From the NCBI RefSeq assembly GCF_014653945.1, contig NZ_BNAU01000001.1, positions 1,116,001 to 1,180,000 on the forward strand: a DNA stretch of 64,000 bases, read 5' to 3'. The notes below the pieces were generated by a model. It was not told where the DNA came from. It made no database searches and worked only from the letters and a program-made list of their open reading frames with translations. The DNA comes from Amycolatopsis deserti (GTDB lineage Bacteria; Actinomycetota; Actinomycetes; Mycobacteriales; Pseudonocardiaceae). Positions within the stretch are counted from its first letter, which is position 1; every line of letters starts with the position of its first letter. This document shows, in pieces, positions 1-7,156 of the stretch. The position numbers were made by a program, and so were the translations under genes.

Positions 1-69
1 GCGCGGCGGCAGCCGGACGGCACCTGGCTGCGGATCATCGACCGTCCGGAGATCCGCCGCCCGGAGTGA
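1..69 (+). CDS. C-terminal end of a SnoaL-like/DUF4440-type protein (5' part outside window)
   Basis: The window opens inside an open frame that ends at TGA 67-69. The visible 22 residues include PDGTWLRIIDRPE. This resembles the last strand of the NTF2-like SnoaL/DUF4440 fold, where a 'QPDGxWRI' turn is followed by a short tail. Only the end is visible, so the family call is tentative. Its 3' end overlaps the convergent MarR gene by about 35 bp. Confidence 0.45.
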   Translation, partial: ARRQPDGTWLRIIDRPEIRRPE

Positions 70-487
70 GGTTGTCCGCGCAGCGGGCGAGAAGCTCGGC
101 CAGGCGCCGCCGGTCGCCGTCGCCGAGCCCGGCGAGCATCCGGTCCTCGACGTCGGCGACCGCCGCCTCGGCCTCGGCCAGCCGGGCGCGCCCGGTGTCG
201 CTCAGGCGCACCGGGCGCACCCGGCCGGAGGCGCCTTCGCTGACGGTGACCAGGCCGGCGCGGCGCAGCCCGGCGAGCACCTCGCCGAGGGATTGCCGGG
301 TGACGAAGCACAGCCGGGCGAGCTCGGCGGAGGAGACCTCCGGGTGGTCGGCCAGCTGGCGGAGCACCGCGTACTGGGCCATCGAGAGCCCGGCCGCGCG
401 CAGGCGCTCGTCGCCGGCCTGGCGGAACAGCTGCTGGACCCGCTTGACGAGGTAACCGGGCCGGCCGGTGACGCCCCCTTGACTCAT
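35..487 (-). CDS. MarR-family transcriptional regulator
   Basis: A 150-residue winged-helix regulator. The helix-turn-helix lies around residues 49-75 (SSAELARLCFVTRQSLGEVL) and a basic wing follows near 80-95. Helices at both ends form the dimer interface usual for MarR proteins, and the length is typical. I start it at the ATG at 487 (MSQGG) rather than at an upstream in-frame ATG, because the longer version would run backwards through the neighbouring monooxygenase gene. The gene is divergent from the ABM monooxygenase, and its start codon lies inside a long palindrome (485-525). Autorepression plus control of the neighbour is therefore likely. The ligand is unknown. Confidence 0.88.
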   Translation of the reverse strand: MSQGGVTGRPGYLVKRVQQLFRQAGDERLRAAGLSMAQYAVLRQLADHPEVSSAELARLCFVTRQSLGEVLAGLRRAGLVTVSEGASGRVRPVRLSDTGRARLAEAEAAVADVEDRMLAGLGDGDRRRLAELLARCADNLTPGGGSPDGR

Positions 488-525
488 GTCAGGTACCTTA
501 CACATGATGTAAGGGTCCTGACATG
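485..525. promoter_or_regulatory. Nested 41-bp palindrome, candidate MarR operator
   Basis: Outer arms CATGTCAGG (485-493) and CCTGACATG (517-525) are exact reverse complements. Inner arms CTTACA (497-502) and TGTAAG (508-513) form a second inverted repeat with the same centre (505). It occupies almost all the DNA between the divergent MarR and ABM genes and includes the MarR start codon. This is what a MarR dimer, or a pair of dimers, would bind. Binding itself is inferred. Confidence 0.75.
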
Positions 526-536
526 AGGAGGAAGCC

Positions 537-863
537 ATGCCCGTCTCCACCATCGACGCCACCGCCGGGATCACCACGCTGATCAACCAGTTCACGGTGG
601 CGCCCGAGCGCCAGCAGGAGCTCATCGACGTGCTCGACCAGGCGACCGAGCAGGTCATGCGGCACCAACCTGGGTTCATCGCGGCCAACATCCACGCCAG
701 CCTCGACGGCACCCACGTCGCCAACTACGCGCAGTGGGAGAGCGAGGAGGCGTTCCAGGCGATGCTCGCCAACCCGGAATGCCAGGAGCACATGCGCGCG
801 GCCGCGCGGATCGGCTCCTTCGAGCCGGTGCTGTACCGCGTCGCCTCCGTGCACTGCCGCTGA
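537..863 (+). CDS. Antibiotic biosynthesis monooxygenase (ABM) domain protein
   Basis: A 108-residue single-domain ABM-family protein (dimeric alpha/beta ferredoxin-like fold). The first strand is GITTLINQFTVAPE, followed by a helix (QQELIDVLDQATEQV), then HQPGFIAANIHASLDGTHVANYAQWES, the usual second half with a Trp-containing strand. Members are cofactor-free oxygenases acting on quinones or polyketides, or haem-degrading enzymes; nothing here fixes the substrate. A strong GAGGAGGAA ribosome site lies a few bases before ATG 537. It is divergent from the MarR gene and shares the 485-525 palindrome. A role in detoxifying a phenolic or quinone compound sensed by that MarR is a reasonable inference. 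Confidence 0.85.
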   Translation: MPVSTIDATAGITTLINQFTVAPERQQELIDVLDQATEQVMRHQPGFIAANIHASLDGTHVANYAQWESEEAFQAMLANPECQEHMRAAARIGSFEPVLYRVASVHCR

Positions 864-991
864 GGCGACGCGGTACGGTGATCACACGACCGACCGAGGA
901 GGTGAGACCCGTTTCCGTTCCGGCAACCCGGGTGCTCCCCTCCGGCGACGAGTGAGTCGCGGGCGCCCGTTTCCCTGAAAGGCGCTTTGTC

Positions 992-1759
992 GTGTCCGTC
1001 GATGTCGAAACCGTTCTCGTGAGCCGTCTGCGGGCGGCCGGCTGTGTGTTCGCCGAGGATGAGGCCCGTCTGCTGCTGGAGGCCGCGTCCGGCCCGGCCG
1101 AGCTGGACGGCCTGGCCGCCCGGCGGGTCGCCGGTGAACCGCTCGAACAGGTCCTCGGCTGGGCCGGGTTCCGCGGCCTGCGCATCCACGTCGAGCCGGG
1201 CGTGTTCGTGCCCCGGCGCCGCACCGAGCTGCTGGTCGAGGAGGCGGTGCGGGTGGCCCCGCCACGCCCGGTGGCGGTGGACCTGTGCTGCGGTTCCGGC
1301 GCGCTGGGCGCGGCGCTGGCCGCCGAACTCGACCTCGTCGAGCTGTACGCCGCGGACCTCGACCCCGCGGCGGTGCGGTGCGCGCGCCGCAACGTCCCGG
1401 GCGAGGTCCACGAAGGCGACCTGTACTCCGCGCTGCCGGATGGGCTGCGCGGGCGCGTGGACCTGCTGGTCGTGAACGTGCCGTACGTGCCCACCGGCGC
1501 GGTCGCGCTGATGCCACCGGAAGCGCGCCTGCACGAACCGCAGCTCGCACTCGACGGCGGCGCCGATGGCCTGGACATCGCCCGCCGAGTCGTCGCCGGC
1601 GCCCCGGCCTGGCTCGCGCTGGGTGGGCACCTCCTGATCGAGACCAGCGAACGCCAGGCGCCGGCACTCGTCCGCGCCGCCAGCGGCGCCGGGCTGGTCC
1701 CGCGCGTGGTGACCTCGGACGAACTGGACGCGACCGCGCTCGTGGCCCGTCGTGACTGA
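992..1759 (+). CDS. HemK/PrmC-like SAM-dependent N5-glutamine methyltransferase
   Basis: A 255-residue Rossmann-fold methyltransferase. SAM motif I is DLCCGSG (97-103) and an acidic motif ADLDP is at about 121. The position where PrmC/HemK enzymes carry NPPY reads NVPYVP (162-167). The N-terminal helical part with GEPLEQVLGWAGFRG and VPRRRTELLVE matches the PrmC release-factor methyltransferase layout. The NPPY change and the small size suggest a paralogue, often annotated 'putative protein N(5)-glutamine methyltransferase', rather than the housekeeping enzyme. The GTG start at 992 gives the full N-terminus; GTG 1019 is an alternative. It overlaps the AraC gene by 8 bp, so the two are probably cotranscribed. 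Confidence 0.82.
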   Translation: MSVDVETVLVSRLRAAGCVFAEDEARLLLEAASGPAELDGLAARRVAGEPLEQVLGWAGFRGLRIHVEPGVFVPRRRTELLVEEAVRVAPPRPVAVDLCCGSGALGAALAAELDLVELYAADLDPAAVRCARRNVPGEVHEGDLYSALPDGLRGRVDLLVVNVPYVPTGAVALMPPEARLHEPQLALDGGADGLDIARRVVAGAPAWLALGGHLLIETSERQAPALVRAASGAGLVPRVVTSDELDATALVARRD

Positions 1760-2537
1760 CCGGGTCGAGCACCGGTACGGGCCGGCGGGGATCCGGCTGG
1801 TCACCGCGTCGTTCCGCAGCCACCACTTCGTGCCGCACGCCCACGGCGAGTACGCGATCGCGGCCGTGGAACGCGGTGTCGAGGCGGTGCGCTACCGCGG
1901 CGGCACCGAGCACGTGCCCGCGGGCAGCCTGCTGCTCATCGACGCCGAGACCATTCACGCCGGACGCCCGGCGACCGACGAGGGCTGGGACTACCGCGTC
2001 TTCTACGTCCCGGCCGCGCTCCTGACGGAACTGGCCGGGCACCGGCCGCGGTTCACCGCGGTCACCCCGCACGACTCCGGCCTCGCCCGGCGGCTGGTCC
2101 GCCTGCACCGCGCCGGATCACCGTTGGCGGCCACGGAGGAAGCGCTTTCCGACGTGCTGGCGCGGTATGCCGGGGTCTCGGTGCCGGAGCCGGAGGAACC
2201 CGCGGTGGTCCGCCGTGTGCGGCGCGCGCTGGCCGCCGATCTCCAGCACACCCCGAGCCTCGACGAACTCGCGGCGCTGGCGGGAATGCCGCGGTTCCGG
2301 CTCCTGCGCGCGTTCCGGCGCGCCACTGGCGTGACCCCGCACGGCTATCTGCTGCAACTGCGCCTGCGGCACGCGCAGCAGCTGCTCGCCGCGGGACACC
2401 CGGTCGCGCGGGCCGCGGCGGAGAGCGGATTCCACGACCAGTCCCACCTGCACCGGCACTTCCGCCGCGCGTTCGCCGCCACCCCAGGCAGTTTCGCGCG
2501 CAACGACGTACAAGCCGGGCGGCGCCGCGGCTCCTAA
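1752..2537 (+). CDS. AraC-family transcriptional regulator with N-terminal cupin
   Basis: A 261-residue two-domain regulator. Residues ~15-110 form a cupin-like sensor (SHHFVPHAHGEYAIAAVERG, then LLLIDAETIHAG) and residues ~155-250 carry the paired HTH of AraC/XylS proteins (SLDELAALAGMPRFRLLRAFRRATGVTPHGYL, described here in parts: first recognition helix at ~180, second at ~230 with HDQSHLHRHFRR). It starts at GTG 1752, inside the 3' end of the methyltransferase gene, and the isochorismatase-like gene follows after 11 bp. All three look like one transcript. The ligand is unknown. Confidence 0.9.
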   Translation: MTDRVEHRYGPAGIRLVTASFRSHHFVPHAHGEYAIAAVERGVEAVRYRGGTEHVPAGSLLLIDAETIHAGRPATDEGWDYRVFYVPAALLTELAGHRPRFTAVTPHDSGLARRLVRLHRAGSPLAATEEALSDVLARYAGVSVPEPEEPAVVRRVRRALAADLQHTPSLDELAALAGMPRFRLLRAFRRATGVTPHGYLLQLRLRHAQQLLAAGHPVARAAAESGFHDQSHLHRHFRRAFAATPGSFARNDVQAGRRRGS

Positions 2538-2548
2538 CCTCGCCTGAC

Positions 2549-3154
2549 ATGGACGACTACACCCGGCCGGAGTTCTCGCGCAGCGCGCTGCTGACGATCG
2601 ACCTGCAGCACGATTTCCTGGACATCCCCGGCACCCGGGCGGTGCTCCCCGCCGTGCGACGGCTGACCGGGGCGTTCCGGGCCGCGGGACGCCCGGTCGT
2701 GCACGTCGTGCGCCTGTACTTGGCCGACGGCAGCAACGCCGACCTGAGCCGGCGCGCCTCCCGGTCCCGCGGCGTGGTGCCGGGGTCGGCGGGCTCGCAG
2801 CTCGCGGACGGTCTCGGCGGCGAACTCGACCACGAGCGGCTCCTGGCGGGCGAGTTCCAGGAGTTCGAGCCGGGGGAACATGCGATGTACAAGCCGCGGT
2901 GGAGGGCGTTCTTCGGCACGCGGCTACGGGAGCACCTGCGGGCGGCGGCGGTGACGACCGTGGTGGTGGCGGGCTGCAACTACCCGAACTGCCCGCGCTC
3001 GACGCTGGTCGACGCGACCGAACGGGACTTCCGCACGGTCGCGGTGCGCGACGCGATCTCCGGATGGGCGGAGGCCGCCGACCGCGAGCTGGCGGGGATG
3101 GGCATCGCCTGCCTGACGACCGCCGAGGTTCTGGCCGGACTAGGGGAGAGCTGA
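2549..3154 (+). CDS. Isochorismatase-like cysteine hydrolase
   Basis: A 201-residue cysteine hydrolase. The family triad is visible as Asp18 (LLTIDLQHDF), Lys115 (MYKPRWRAFFGT) and Cys148 (NYPNCPRST), with a second Cys at 143. Members hydrolyse isochorismate, nicotinamide, N-carbamoyl compounds or ureidoacrylate; the substrate cannot be read from the motifs. It sits 11 bp after the AraC gene, suggesting it is that regulator's target. Its 3' end overlaps the convergent GntR gene by 15 bp. Confidence 0.88.
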   Translation: MDDYTRPEFSRSALLTIDLQHDFLDIPGTRAVLPAVRRLTGAFRAAGRPVVHVVRLYLADGSNADLSRRASRSRGVVPGSAGSQLADGLGGELDHERLLAGEFQEFEPGEHAMYKPRWRAFFGTRLREHLRAAAVTTVVVAGCNYPNCPRSTLVDATERDFRTVAVRDAISGWAEAADRELAGMGIACLTTAEVLAGLGES

Positions 3155-3820
3155 GCGGAGGCCGCGGAGCACGGGTTCCAGGTTGGCGACCGTGGCGGCC
3201 ACAGCCGCGTCGGCGTCGTTGCGTTCGAGGGCGTCCAGGAGGTCGGCGTGGGCGGCGGAGGAGTCCGGCAGCTGGGTCTCGTGGCGGACCAGGTCGGTCA
3301 GGGTGTCGCGCAGCACCGGCTCGGCGGCCGTGAACAGGCTGAGCAGCAGCGCGTTGCCGGACAACTCCACGACCGCCCGGTGGAAGGCCAGGTCGGCCTC
3401 GACGAACACCGCCGGGTCCGCGCCGCGCTCGTCCTGTCGTTTCCGCAGGCCGACGCGCAGGCGCTCGACGTCCTCCGGTCGCACCCGCCGCGCCGCGAGC
3501 CGTGCCGCCTCGACCTCCAGCGCGCGGCGGACCTCGTACACCTCGAGCACCCGCGCGCGCCGCACCAGCCGCCGCACGTCGCCGGTGTCGGCCGTCCCGG
3601 CGGCGACGAACGTGCCCGAGCCGTGCCGGACGTCCAGGAGCCCGTCCTGGACCAGCAGCCGGACCGCTTCCCGCACCGACGACCGCCCGACACCGAACTC
3701 GGCGGCGAGCTGGACCTCGTTGGGCAGCCGGTCGCCGGGCCGCCAGTCGCCGCGCTGGAGCCGCTGCCTCAGCAGGTTCGCCACCTGGGGCACGACCGGT
3801 CCACGGCGCAGCTCCGTCAT
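3140..3820 (-). CDS. FadR-subfamily GntR transcriptional regulator
   Basis: A 226-residue regulator. The N-terminal GntR winged helix spans about residues 8-75 (NLLRQRLQRGDWRPGDRLP, then GVGRSSVREAVRLLVQDG). The all-helical FCD effector domain spans ~95-220 and includes the metal-ligand pattern FVEADLAFHRAVVELSGN. FCD regulators usually sense small carboxylates or sugar acids. No obvious enzyme target lies beside it; DUF1990 is immediately upstream in the same orientation. A perfect CAGACGTCTG palindrome 19 bp before its start is a candidate autoregulatory site. Confidence 0.9.
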   Translation of the reverse strand: MTELRRGPVVPQVANLLRQRLQRGDWRPGDRLPNEVQLAAEFGVGRSSVREAVRLLVQDGLLDVRHGSGTFVAAGTADTGDVRRLVRRARVLEVYEVRRALEVEAARLAARRVRPEDVERLRVGLRKRQDERGADPAVFVEADLAFHRAVVELSGNALLLSLFTAAEPVLRDTLTDLVRHETQLPDSSAAHADLLDALERNDADAAVAATVANLEPVLRGLRSALP

Positions 3821-3838
3821 GGGCGCACGGTAGCACCG

Positions 3839-3848
3839 CAGACGTCTG
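3839..3848. promoter_or_regulatory. CAGACGTCTG palindrome, candidate GntR operator
   Basis: A perfect 10-bp palindrome in the 33-bp gap between the DUF1990 stop and the GntR start. FadR-type GntR proteins bind short palindromes near their own promoters. The assignment rests on position and symmetry only. Confidence 0.4.
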
Positions 3849-3853
3849 AGGAC

Positions 3854-4366
3854 TCAGGCGCGGAGCGCGCGGAGGTACCGCCCGGTCATCCAGTACTGGA
3901 CCGCGCGCCCCACCGGCCCGGCGAGCCGCGCGAGCAGGGACGCCGGCCGGGAGAACGCCGTGATCGTGAACGTGACGGTCTCGTCGGGCCCCAGTTCCAC
4001 GACGAAGGCTTCCTCGCCGGCCACGGGATGGCCCGGCAACGTGCCGTAGGCGAATCCCCGCCGCTCGCGCTCGTCCACCACGTACACCACCCGAACCGGG
4101 GCGGTGATCCGCACCGGCGCGAGCCCCGCGCGGAGAAGCGCGAGAGCACCTTCGGACACGACCTCCCCGGAGGGGTGAACCCGCAGCCCCGCCCCGCGCT
4201 GCACACCCCAGCCGAGGAGGATCCGAGCCGCTTCCTCGAACCGGTCCCGGCCCCGGCCGACCACCGCACGGCGCCGCAGGTGGCGGTAGCCCGGGGGCAG
4301 CTCGCCCCGGGTGCGCCCCACCTCGGCGTAGGAGAAGGGGGCTCCCCGCAGTCCGTCCAGCACCAC
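3854..4366 (-). CDS. DUF1990-family protein
   Basis: A 170-residue protein matching the DUF1990 family. It has the opening LRGAPFSYAEVGRTRGELPPGYR, shown here as the features 'FSYAEVG' near residue 11 and 'LPPGYRHLRRR' near 23. The middle reads WGVQRGAGLRV and VRVVYVVDERERRGFAYGTLPGHP; the end reads FSRPASLLARLAGPVGR followed by an aromatic YWMTGRYL. DUF1990 proteins form a START-like beta-grip fold of unknown function. It lies 33 bp upstream of the GntR gene in the same direction, so the two may be cotranscribed. Confidence 0.85.
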   Translation of the reverse strand: MVLDGLRGAPFSYAEVGRTRGELPPGYRHLRRRAVVGRGRDRFEEAARILLGWGVQRGAGLRVHPSGEVVSEGALALLRAGLAPVRITAPVRVVYVVDERERRGFAYGTLPGHPVAGEEAFVVELGPDETVTFTITAFSRPASLLARLAGPVGRAVQYWMTGRYLRALRA

Positions 4367-4455
4367 CTGAACCTAGCCGCGCCTCTCCCGGATAAACCGT
4401 TCCCGACGTAGTTCGCTGTGATGACGCCCCGAACCAGCGCGGCGGCCGAATCCGG

Positions 4456-4768
4456 TGGGACCACCTCACCAGGATCGGGGCGGCCGACGCCCTGGTCATC
4501 CGCCACTCCGGATACGGCCTGCTCGCCGATCCCGAACAGCTCGTCGGGCTCCGGCGGGAGGCGCTCGGCCTCGGGCAGCCACGCTGCTGCGGCAGGCGCT
4601 CGCGCTGTGGCGGGGACCGGTGCTCGAAGACCTCCACGCACCGCTGTTCGCCGAGGCCGAGACCGCCCACCTGGACGAGCTCCGCCTGGCCGCCACCGAA
4701 AGCCGCGTCGAGGCCGACCTCGCCCTGGGCCGCCACGCCGAGCTGGTGCCCGAACTGGATCGCCTCGC
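4456..4768 (+). pseudogene. Remnant of a SARP-type regulator (BTAD domain fragment)
   Basis: The plus strand encodes pieces of a bacterial transcriptional activator domain in two frames. One frame gives a winged-helix end (IRHSGYGLLADPEQL); the next, after a frameshift near 4580, gives LLRQALALWRGPVLEDL, then FAEAETAHLDELRLAATE and LALGRHAELVPELDRL. These are hallmark BTAD helices of AfsR/SARP regulators. There is no start, and the sequence stops where the rest of the BTAD repeat should follow, meeting a minus-strand DUF1963 fragment. It is a truncated, frameshifted relic. Confidence 0.75.
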
Positions 4769-4956
4769 ACCGGTCCCACGCCCGGGCCACGAGGTCGTCG
4801 TGCTTGATCCAGAAGAACAACCGGCCGCAGTCGCCCCACAGCATGTTCGCGTTGTCCTCAGTGTCGACCTGCGGATCGGGGTGCCCGGGCAGCCGGTCGA
4901 TGGTGGGCTCGTCATCGCCGGGCTCAAGGGTTTCTCGAAGGTCATCCCGAGCGAAT
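4740..4956 (-). pseudogene. Remnant of a DUF1963 (YwqG-like) protein
   Basis: Read on the minus strand from about 4956, the sequence gives FARDDLRETLEPG, a HPDPQ segment, then DTEDNANMLWGDCGRLFFWI and DLVARAWDRCEAIQ. In intact DUF1963 proteins the G(H/Y)PDPxQ motif and the 'D(S/T)xDxAxMMWGDxGRLYFWI' motif are some 40-50 residues apart; here they are joined directly, so an internal segment is deleted. There is no start or full N-terminus. The fragment ends against the BTAD remnant. Nothing recognisable follows in 4957-5122. Confidence 0.7.
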
Positions 4957-5122
4957 CTACGGTGGCGGACTCCCAGGGCACGAAGGTCCGTCCGCCTGCG
5001 GGACAGCGGAAAAGCGTCCTTCCGCGGGCAGGCCGGGGTCATCGCCCAGGCGGGTGCGCCGCGCTCCTCCAGACGGGACCGGACGCCGAGACAGGGCGTC
5101 GGCGTGCCAGGCCTGCCTCGTC

Positions 5123-5455
5123 TCAGGGACGCGGGAGATGCGTGCTGTGCGCGTCGAACGCGCAGCGCAGCTGCTGCTCGGTCAGCAGGAACAGGAACGG
5201 GCGCCCGGCGCAGCGCGGGCACACCGTCGCGCAGGCGACGTCGTAGCCGTCGGGGCGGCTGAACACCGACGTGGCCACCCGCAGGTCCTCCGTCGCGCCG
5301 CAGCCGTCGCAGCAGGGGGCGATCGGGCAGTCGCTGTGGTCTTTCAGCGACTCGCGGGGCGGGTCGAACGCGAGGTTGTCCAGGTCGTCCGCGTCCTCCC
5401 AGGCCGGCCGCGGCTCGAGGAGGCGCCGCCAGCGGCTCTGCAGCTTGGTCGCCAT
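5123..5455 (-). CDS. Hypothetical protein with CxxC zinc-ribbon-like pairs
   Basis: A 110-residue protein I cannot name. It starts at ATG 5455 (MATKLQSRWRRLLEPRP), preceded by AAAGGA at suitable spacing; a longer in-frame start would lack a ribosome site. The N-terminal third is acidic (WEDADDLDNLAFDPPRE). The rest has cysteine pairs CCDGCG and CATVCPRCAG flanking a beta-rich stretch, suggesting a small zinc-binding domain. No signal peptide or membrane segment is present. It stands alone beside two gene remnants and is divergent from a VOC gene. Confidence 0.6.
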   Translation of the reverse strand: MATKLQSRWRRLLEPRPAWEDADDLDNLAFDPPRESLKDHSDCPIAPCCDGCGATEDLRVATSVFSRPDGYDVACATVCPRCAGRPFLFLLTEQQLRCAFDAHSTHLPRP

Positions 5456-5637
5456 CGCACGTCCTTTCGCGTCGTCGCTCCCATGCTCGGTCGCGGGGCG
5501 GCCCACGGCGTGCCGGACACACGACCGGGGCACCAGAACGACCTGACCGGGTGACGGCGGGACCAAATCCTCTGGCCGCGCCCCGGCGCCCGGGCCTAGC
5601 GTCGGTGGCCCCAATCGAGCCACGGCAGGAGACGGCG

Positions 5638-6024
5638 ATGAGCGGCAAGATCGTCCACTTCGAAATCCCGTTCGACGACGGCGAACGCGCGCGCGGCTTC
5701 TACCGCGAGGCGTTCGGCTGGAACGTCACGGAGATGCCCGACATGAACTACACGGTGGTGGCCACGGGCCCGACCTCCGAGCAGGGCATGCCGAGCGAGC
5801 CCGGGTTCATCAACGGCGGCATGTTCGCGCGCGCGGAATCGGCGCCGAAGAACCCGGTGATCACCATCGACGTGGCGAGCATCGACGAGACGCTGCAGAA
5901 GGTCGAGCAGCTCGGCGGGTCGAAGCTGGTCGGGCGCACCGAGATCCCGGACATGGGGTTCTACGCGTACTTCACCGACACCGAGGGCAACGTCATCGGG
6001 CTGTGGGAGAACGTGCGGAGCTGA
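5638..6024 (+). CDS. VOC (glyoxalase/bleomycin-resistance fold) protein
   Basis: A 128-residue VOC protein with paired beta-alpha-beta-beta-beta modules: MSGKIVHFEIPFDDGERARGFYREAFGW in the first half (given as residues 1-28) and NPVITIDVASIDETLQKVEQLGG then FYAYFTDTEGNVIGLWEN in the second. His7 and Glu124 are at positions often used as metal ligands. It resembles the small lyase/dioxygenase-like VOC proteins common in actinobacteria. The ATG at 5638 is preceded by CAGGAGA; an upstream in-frame start at 5551 lacks a site. The 3' end overlaps the convergent P-loop gene by 32 bp. Confidence 0.87.
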   Translation: MSGKIVHFEIPFDDGERARGFYREAFGWNVTEMPDMNYTVVATGPTSEQGMPSEPGFINGGMFARAESAPKNPVITIDVASIDETLQKVEQLGGSKLVGRTEIPDMGFYAYFTDTEGNVIGLWENVRS

Positions 6025-6562
6025 CGCGCGCTTCGGTCCAGGCGCGGGCGAGGATCTCGTCGACCGTGTCGGCGGGGGACTGGTCCGTGGTGTCGAGCCA
6101 GAGCCCGAGACGGGGCGTGTCCCGTCGGAGCACCGTGTCGAGCTGGGTGATCGCCCAGCCGTCGTAGGCGGTCTTGCCGCGCCCCTTCTCGCGCGCGGCG
6201 ATGGCTTCCGGCTGCGGCGCGAGCACGACCACCAGCAGCGGCCGCCGCCGGATCAGCCCGGCCATTTCACCAAGGTGCCCGGCGAGCACGACGTCCTGCG
6301 CGACCACCGTGAACCCGGCGTCGAAGTAGGCGTCGCACGTGGACGCGGTGAGGCGGTGACGCAGGCGCAGCTGCCGGACCGCTTCGGCGGAAGGGTGCGG
6401 GCTCATGTCGGCGCGCCCGTTGACGATCATCCGGCGGAACCCGTCCCCGCGCACGTGCACCGAGCGGGGCAGCCGCTCGGCGAGCATCTGCGCGACGGTG
6501 GACTTGCCCGCCGCCTGGATGCCGGTGAGCAGGACGATCGCCTGCTCGGACGGTGCGGACAC
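5993..6562 (-). CDS. AAA_33-type P-loop kinase-like protein
   Basis: A 189-residue P-loop protein. The Walker A is GIQAAGKST (Lys20), followed by ERLPRSVHVRGDGFRRMI, a core typical of chloramphenicol/adenylylsulfate-kinase-like zeta-fold ATPases. Later motifs are VVAQDVVLAGHL (Walker B-like) and LAPQPEAIAAREKGRGK (lid). The substrate is unknown; homologues include phosphotransferases that modify antibiotics. The GTG start at 6562 has GGGAGG upstream. It follows the CGNR gene by 17 bp in the same direction and is probably cotranscribed with it. Confidence 0.78.
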   Translation of the reverse strand: MSAPSEQAIVLLTGIQAAGKSTVAQMLAERLPRSVHVRGDGFRRMIVNGRADMSPHPSAEAVRQLRLRHRLTASTCDAYFDAGFTVVAQDVVLAGHLGEMAGLIRRRPLLVVVLAPQPEAIAAREKGRGKTAYDGWAITQLDTVLRRDTPRLGLWLDTTDQSPADTVDEILARAWTEARVSSARSPTAR

Positions 6563-6579
6563 GACAACCTCCCGGCAGG

Positions 6580-7092
6580 TCAGCGGCTGCGTCGTGCGTG
6601 GGCGGCGACGCGGGCGCGGTTGCCGCAGACCCGGCTGTCGCACCACCGGCGGTCGGCCCGGGCGGAGACGAAGACCTTGTGACAGCCGCCGCCCTCACAC
6701 CGCCGCAGGTCGGTGAGCTGCTGGCCGAGCAGGAAGTCGACGACCGCCCGGCTGAGCAGCTGCCGGACGGCCTCCGGGCCGGCGTCGTCCACCGCGACAC
6801 CACCGGCCGCGGGCCGCACGCGGAACTCCGCGCGGGCGAGGCCGGGCCAGGTGGCGAACTCCAATTCCGCCGCCGGAGGGGACTCGCCGGCCGCGATCCG
6901 GTGCAGGACCGTCTGCGTGGCGTCCCGTAGCGCGAGGACGTCCGGCAGCTCGCCCGCCGGCATCCTCGGCACGCACGCGGCCAGGGCGGGCCAGGGCCGG
7001 GCCCACGCCCGCAAGCGGTCGACGGTCGCGATGCGGTCCCGCCCGGCGGAAGAGCGAGTGTTGGCGAAGGCGACGGCCAGTGGTTCGGTCAT
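6580..7092 (-). CDS. CGNR zinc-finger transcriptional regulator
   Basis: A 170-residue protein with the two-part CGNR architecture. An N-terminal ABATE ('putative stress-induced regulator') domain covers ~1-120 (LAVAFANTRSSAGRDRIATV), and a C-terminal zinc finger covers ~125-165 with CEGGGCHKVFV, RRWCDSRVCGNR and a basic tail. The signature CGNR residues are intact. ATG 7092 is chosen because the longer frame would extend through the divergent promoter. A 24-bp inverted repeat (7110-7133) lies directly upstream, between this gene and a divergent DUF6196-type gene. It is probably cotranscribed with the downstream P-loop gene. Confidence 0.88.
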   Translation of the reverse strand: MTEPLAVAFANTRSSAGRDRIATVDRLRAWARPWPALAACVPRMPAGELPDVLALRDATQTVLHRIAAGESPPAAELEFATWPGLARAEFRVRPAAGGVAVDDAGPEAVRQLLSRAVVDFLLGQQLTDLRRCEGGGCHKVFVSARADRRWCDSRVCGNRARVAAHARRSR

Positions 7093-7109
7093 CGACGGCC
7101 ACCCTACCA

Positions 7110-7133
7110 AACTAATGCGTTGACTCATTAGTT
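7110..7133. promoter_or_regulatory. AACTAATG/CATTAGTT inverted repeat, candidate CGNR operator
   Basis: Perfect 8-bp arms AACTAATG (7110-7117) and CATTAGTT (7126-7133) are separated by 8 bp in the 64-bp divergent region between the CGNR gene and the gene at 7157. Position and symmetry suggest a repressor site; the CGNR protein is the obvious candidate. Confidence 0.6.
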
Positions 7134-7156
7134 CTGCTTGTGCGAGCCTGCTCGCC

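Noticed and set aside
2118..5648. A 1,176-codon open frame on the minus strand
   Set aside because: It runs antisense through several well-supported genes, has Arg/Pro/Gly-rich composition and no domain over most of its length. It is a product of high GC. Only the short DUF1963-like piece inside it is meaningful.
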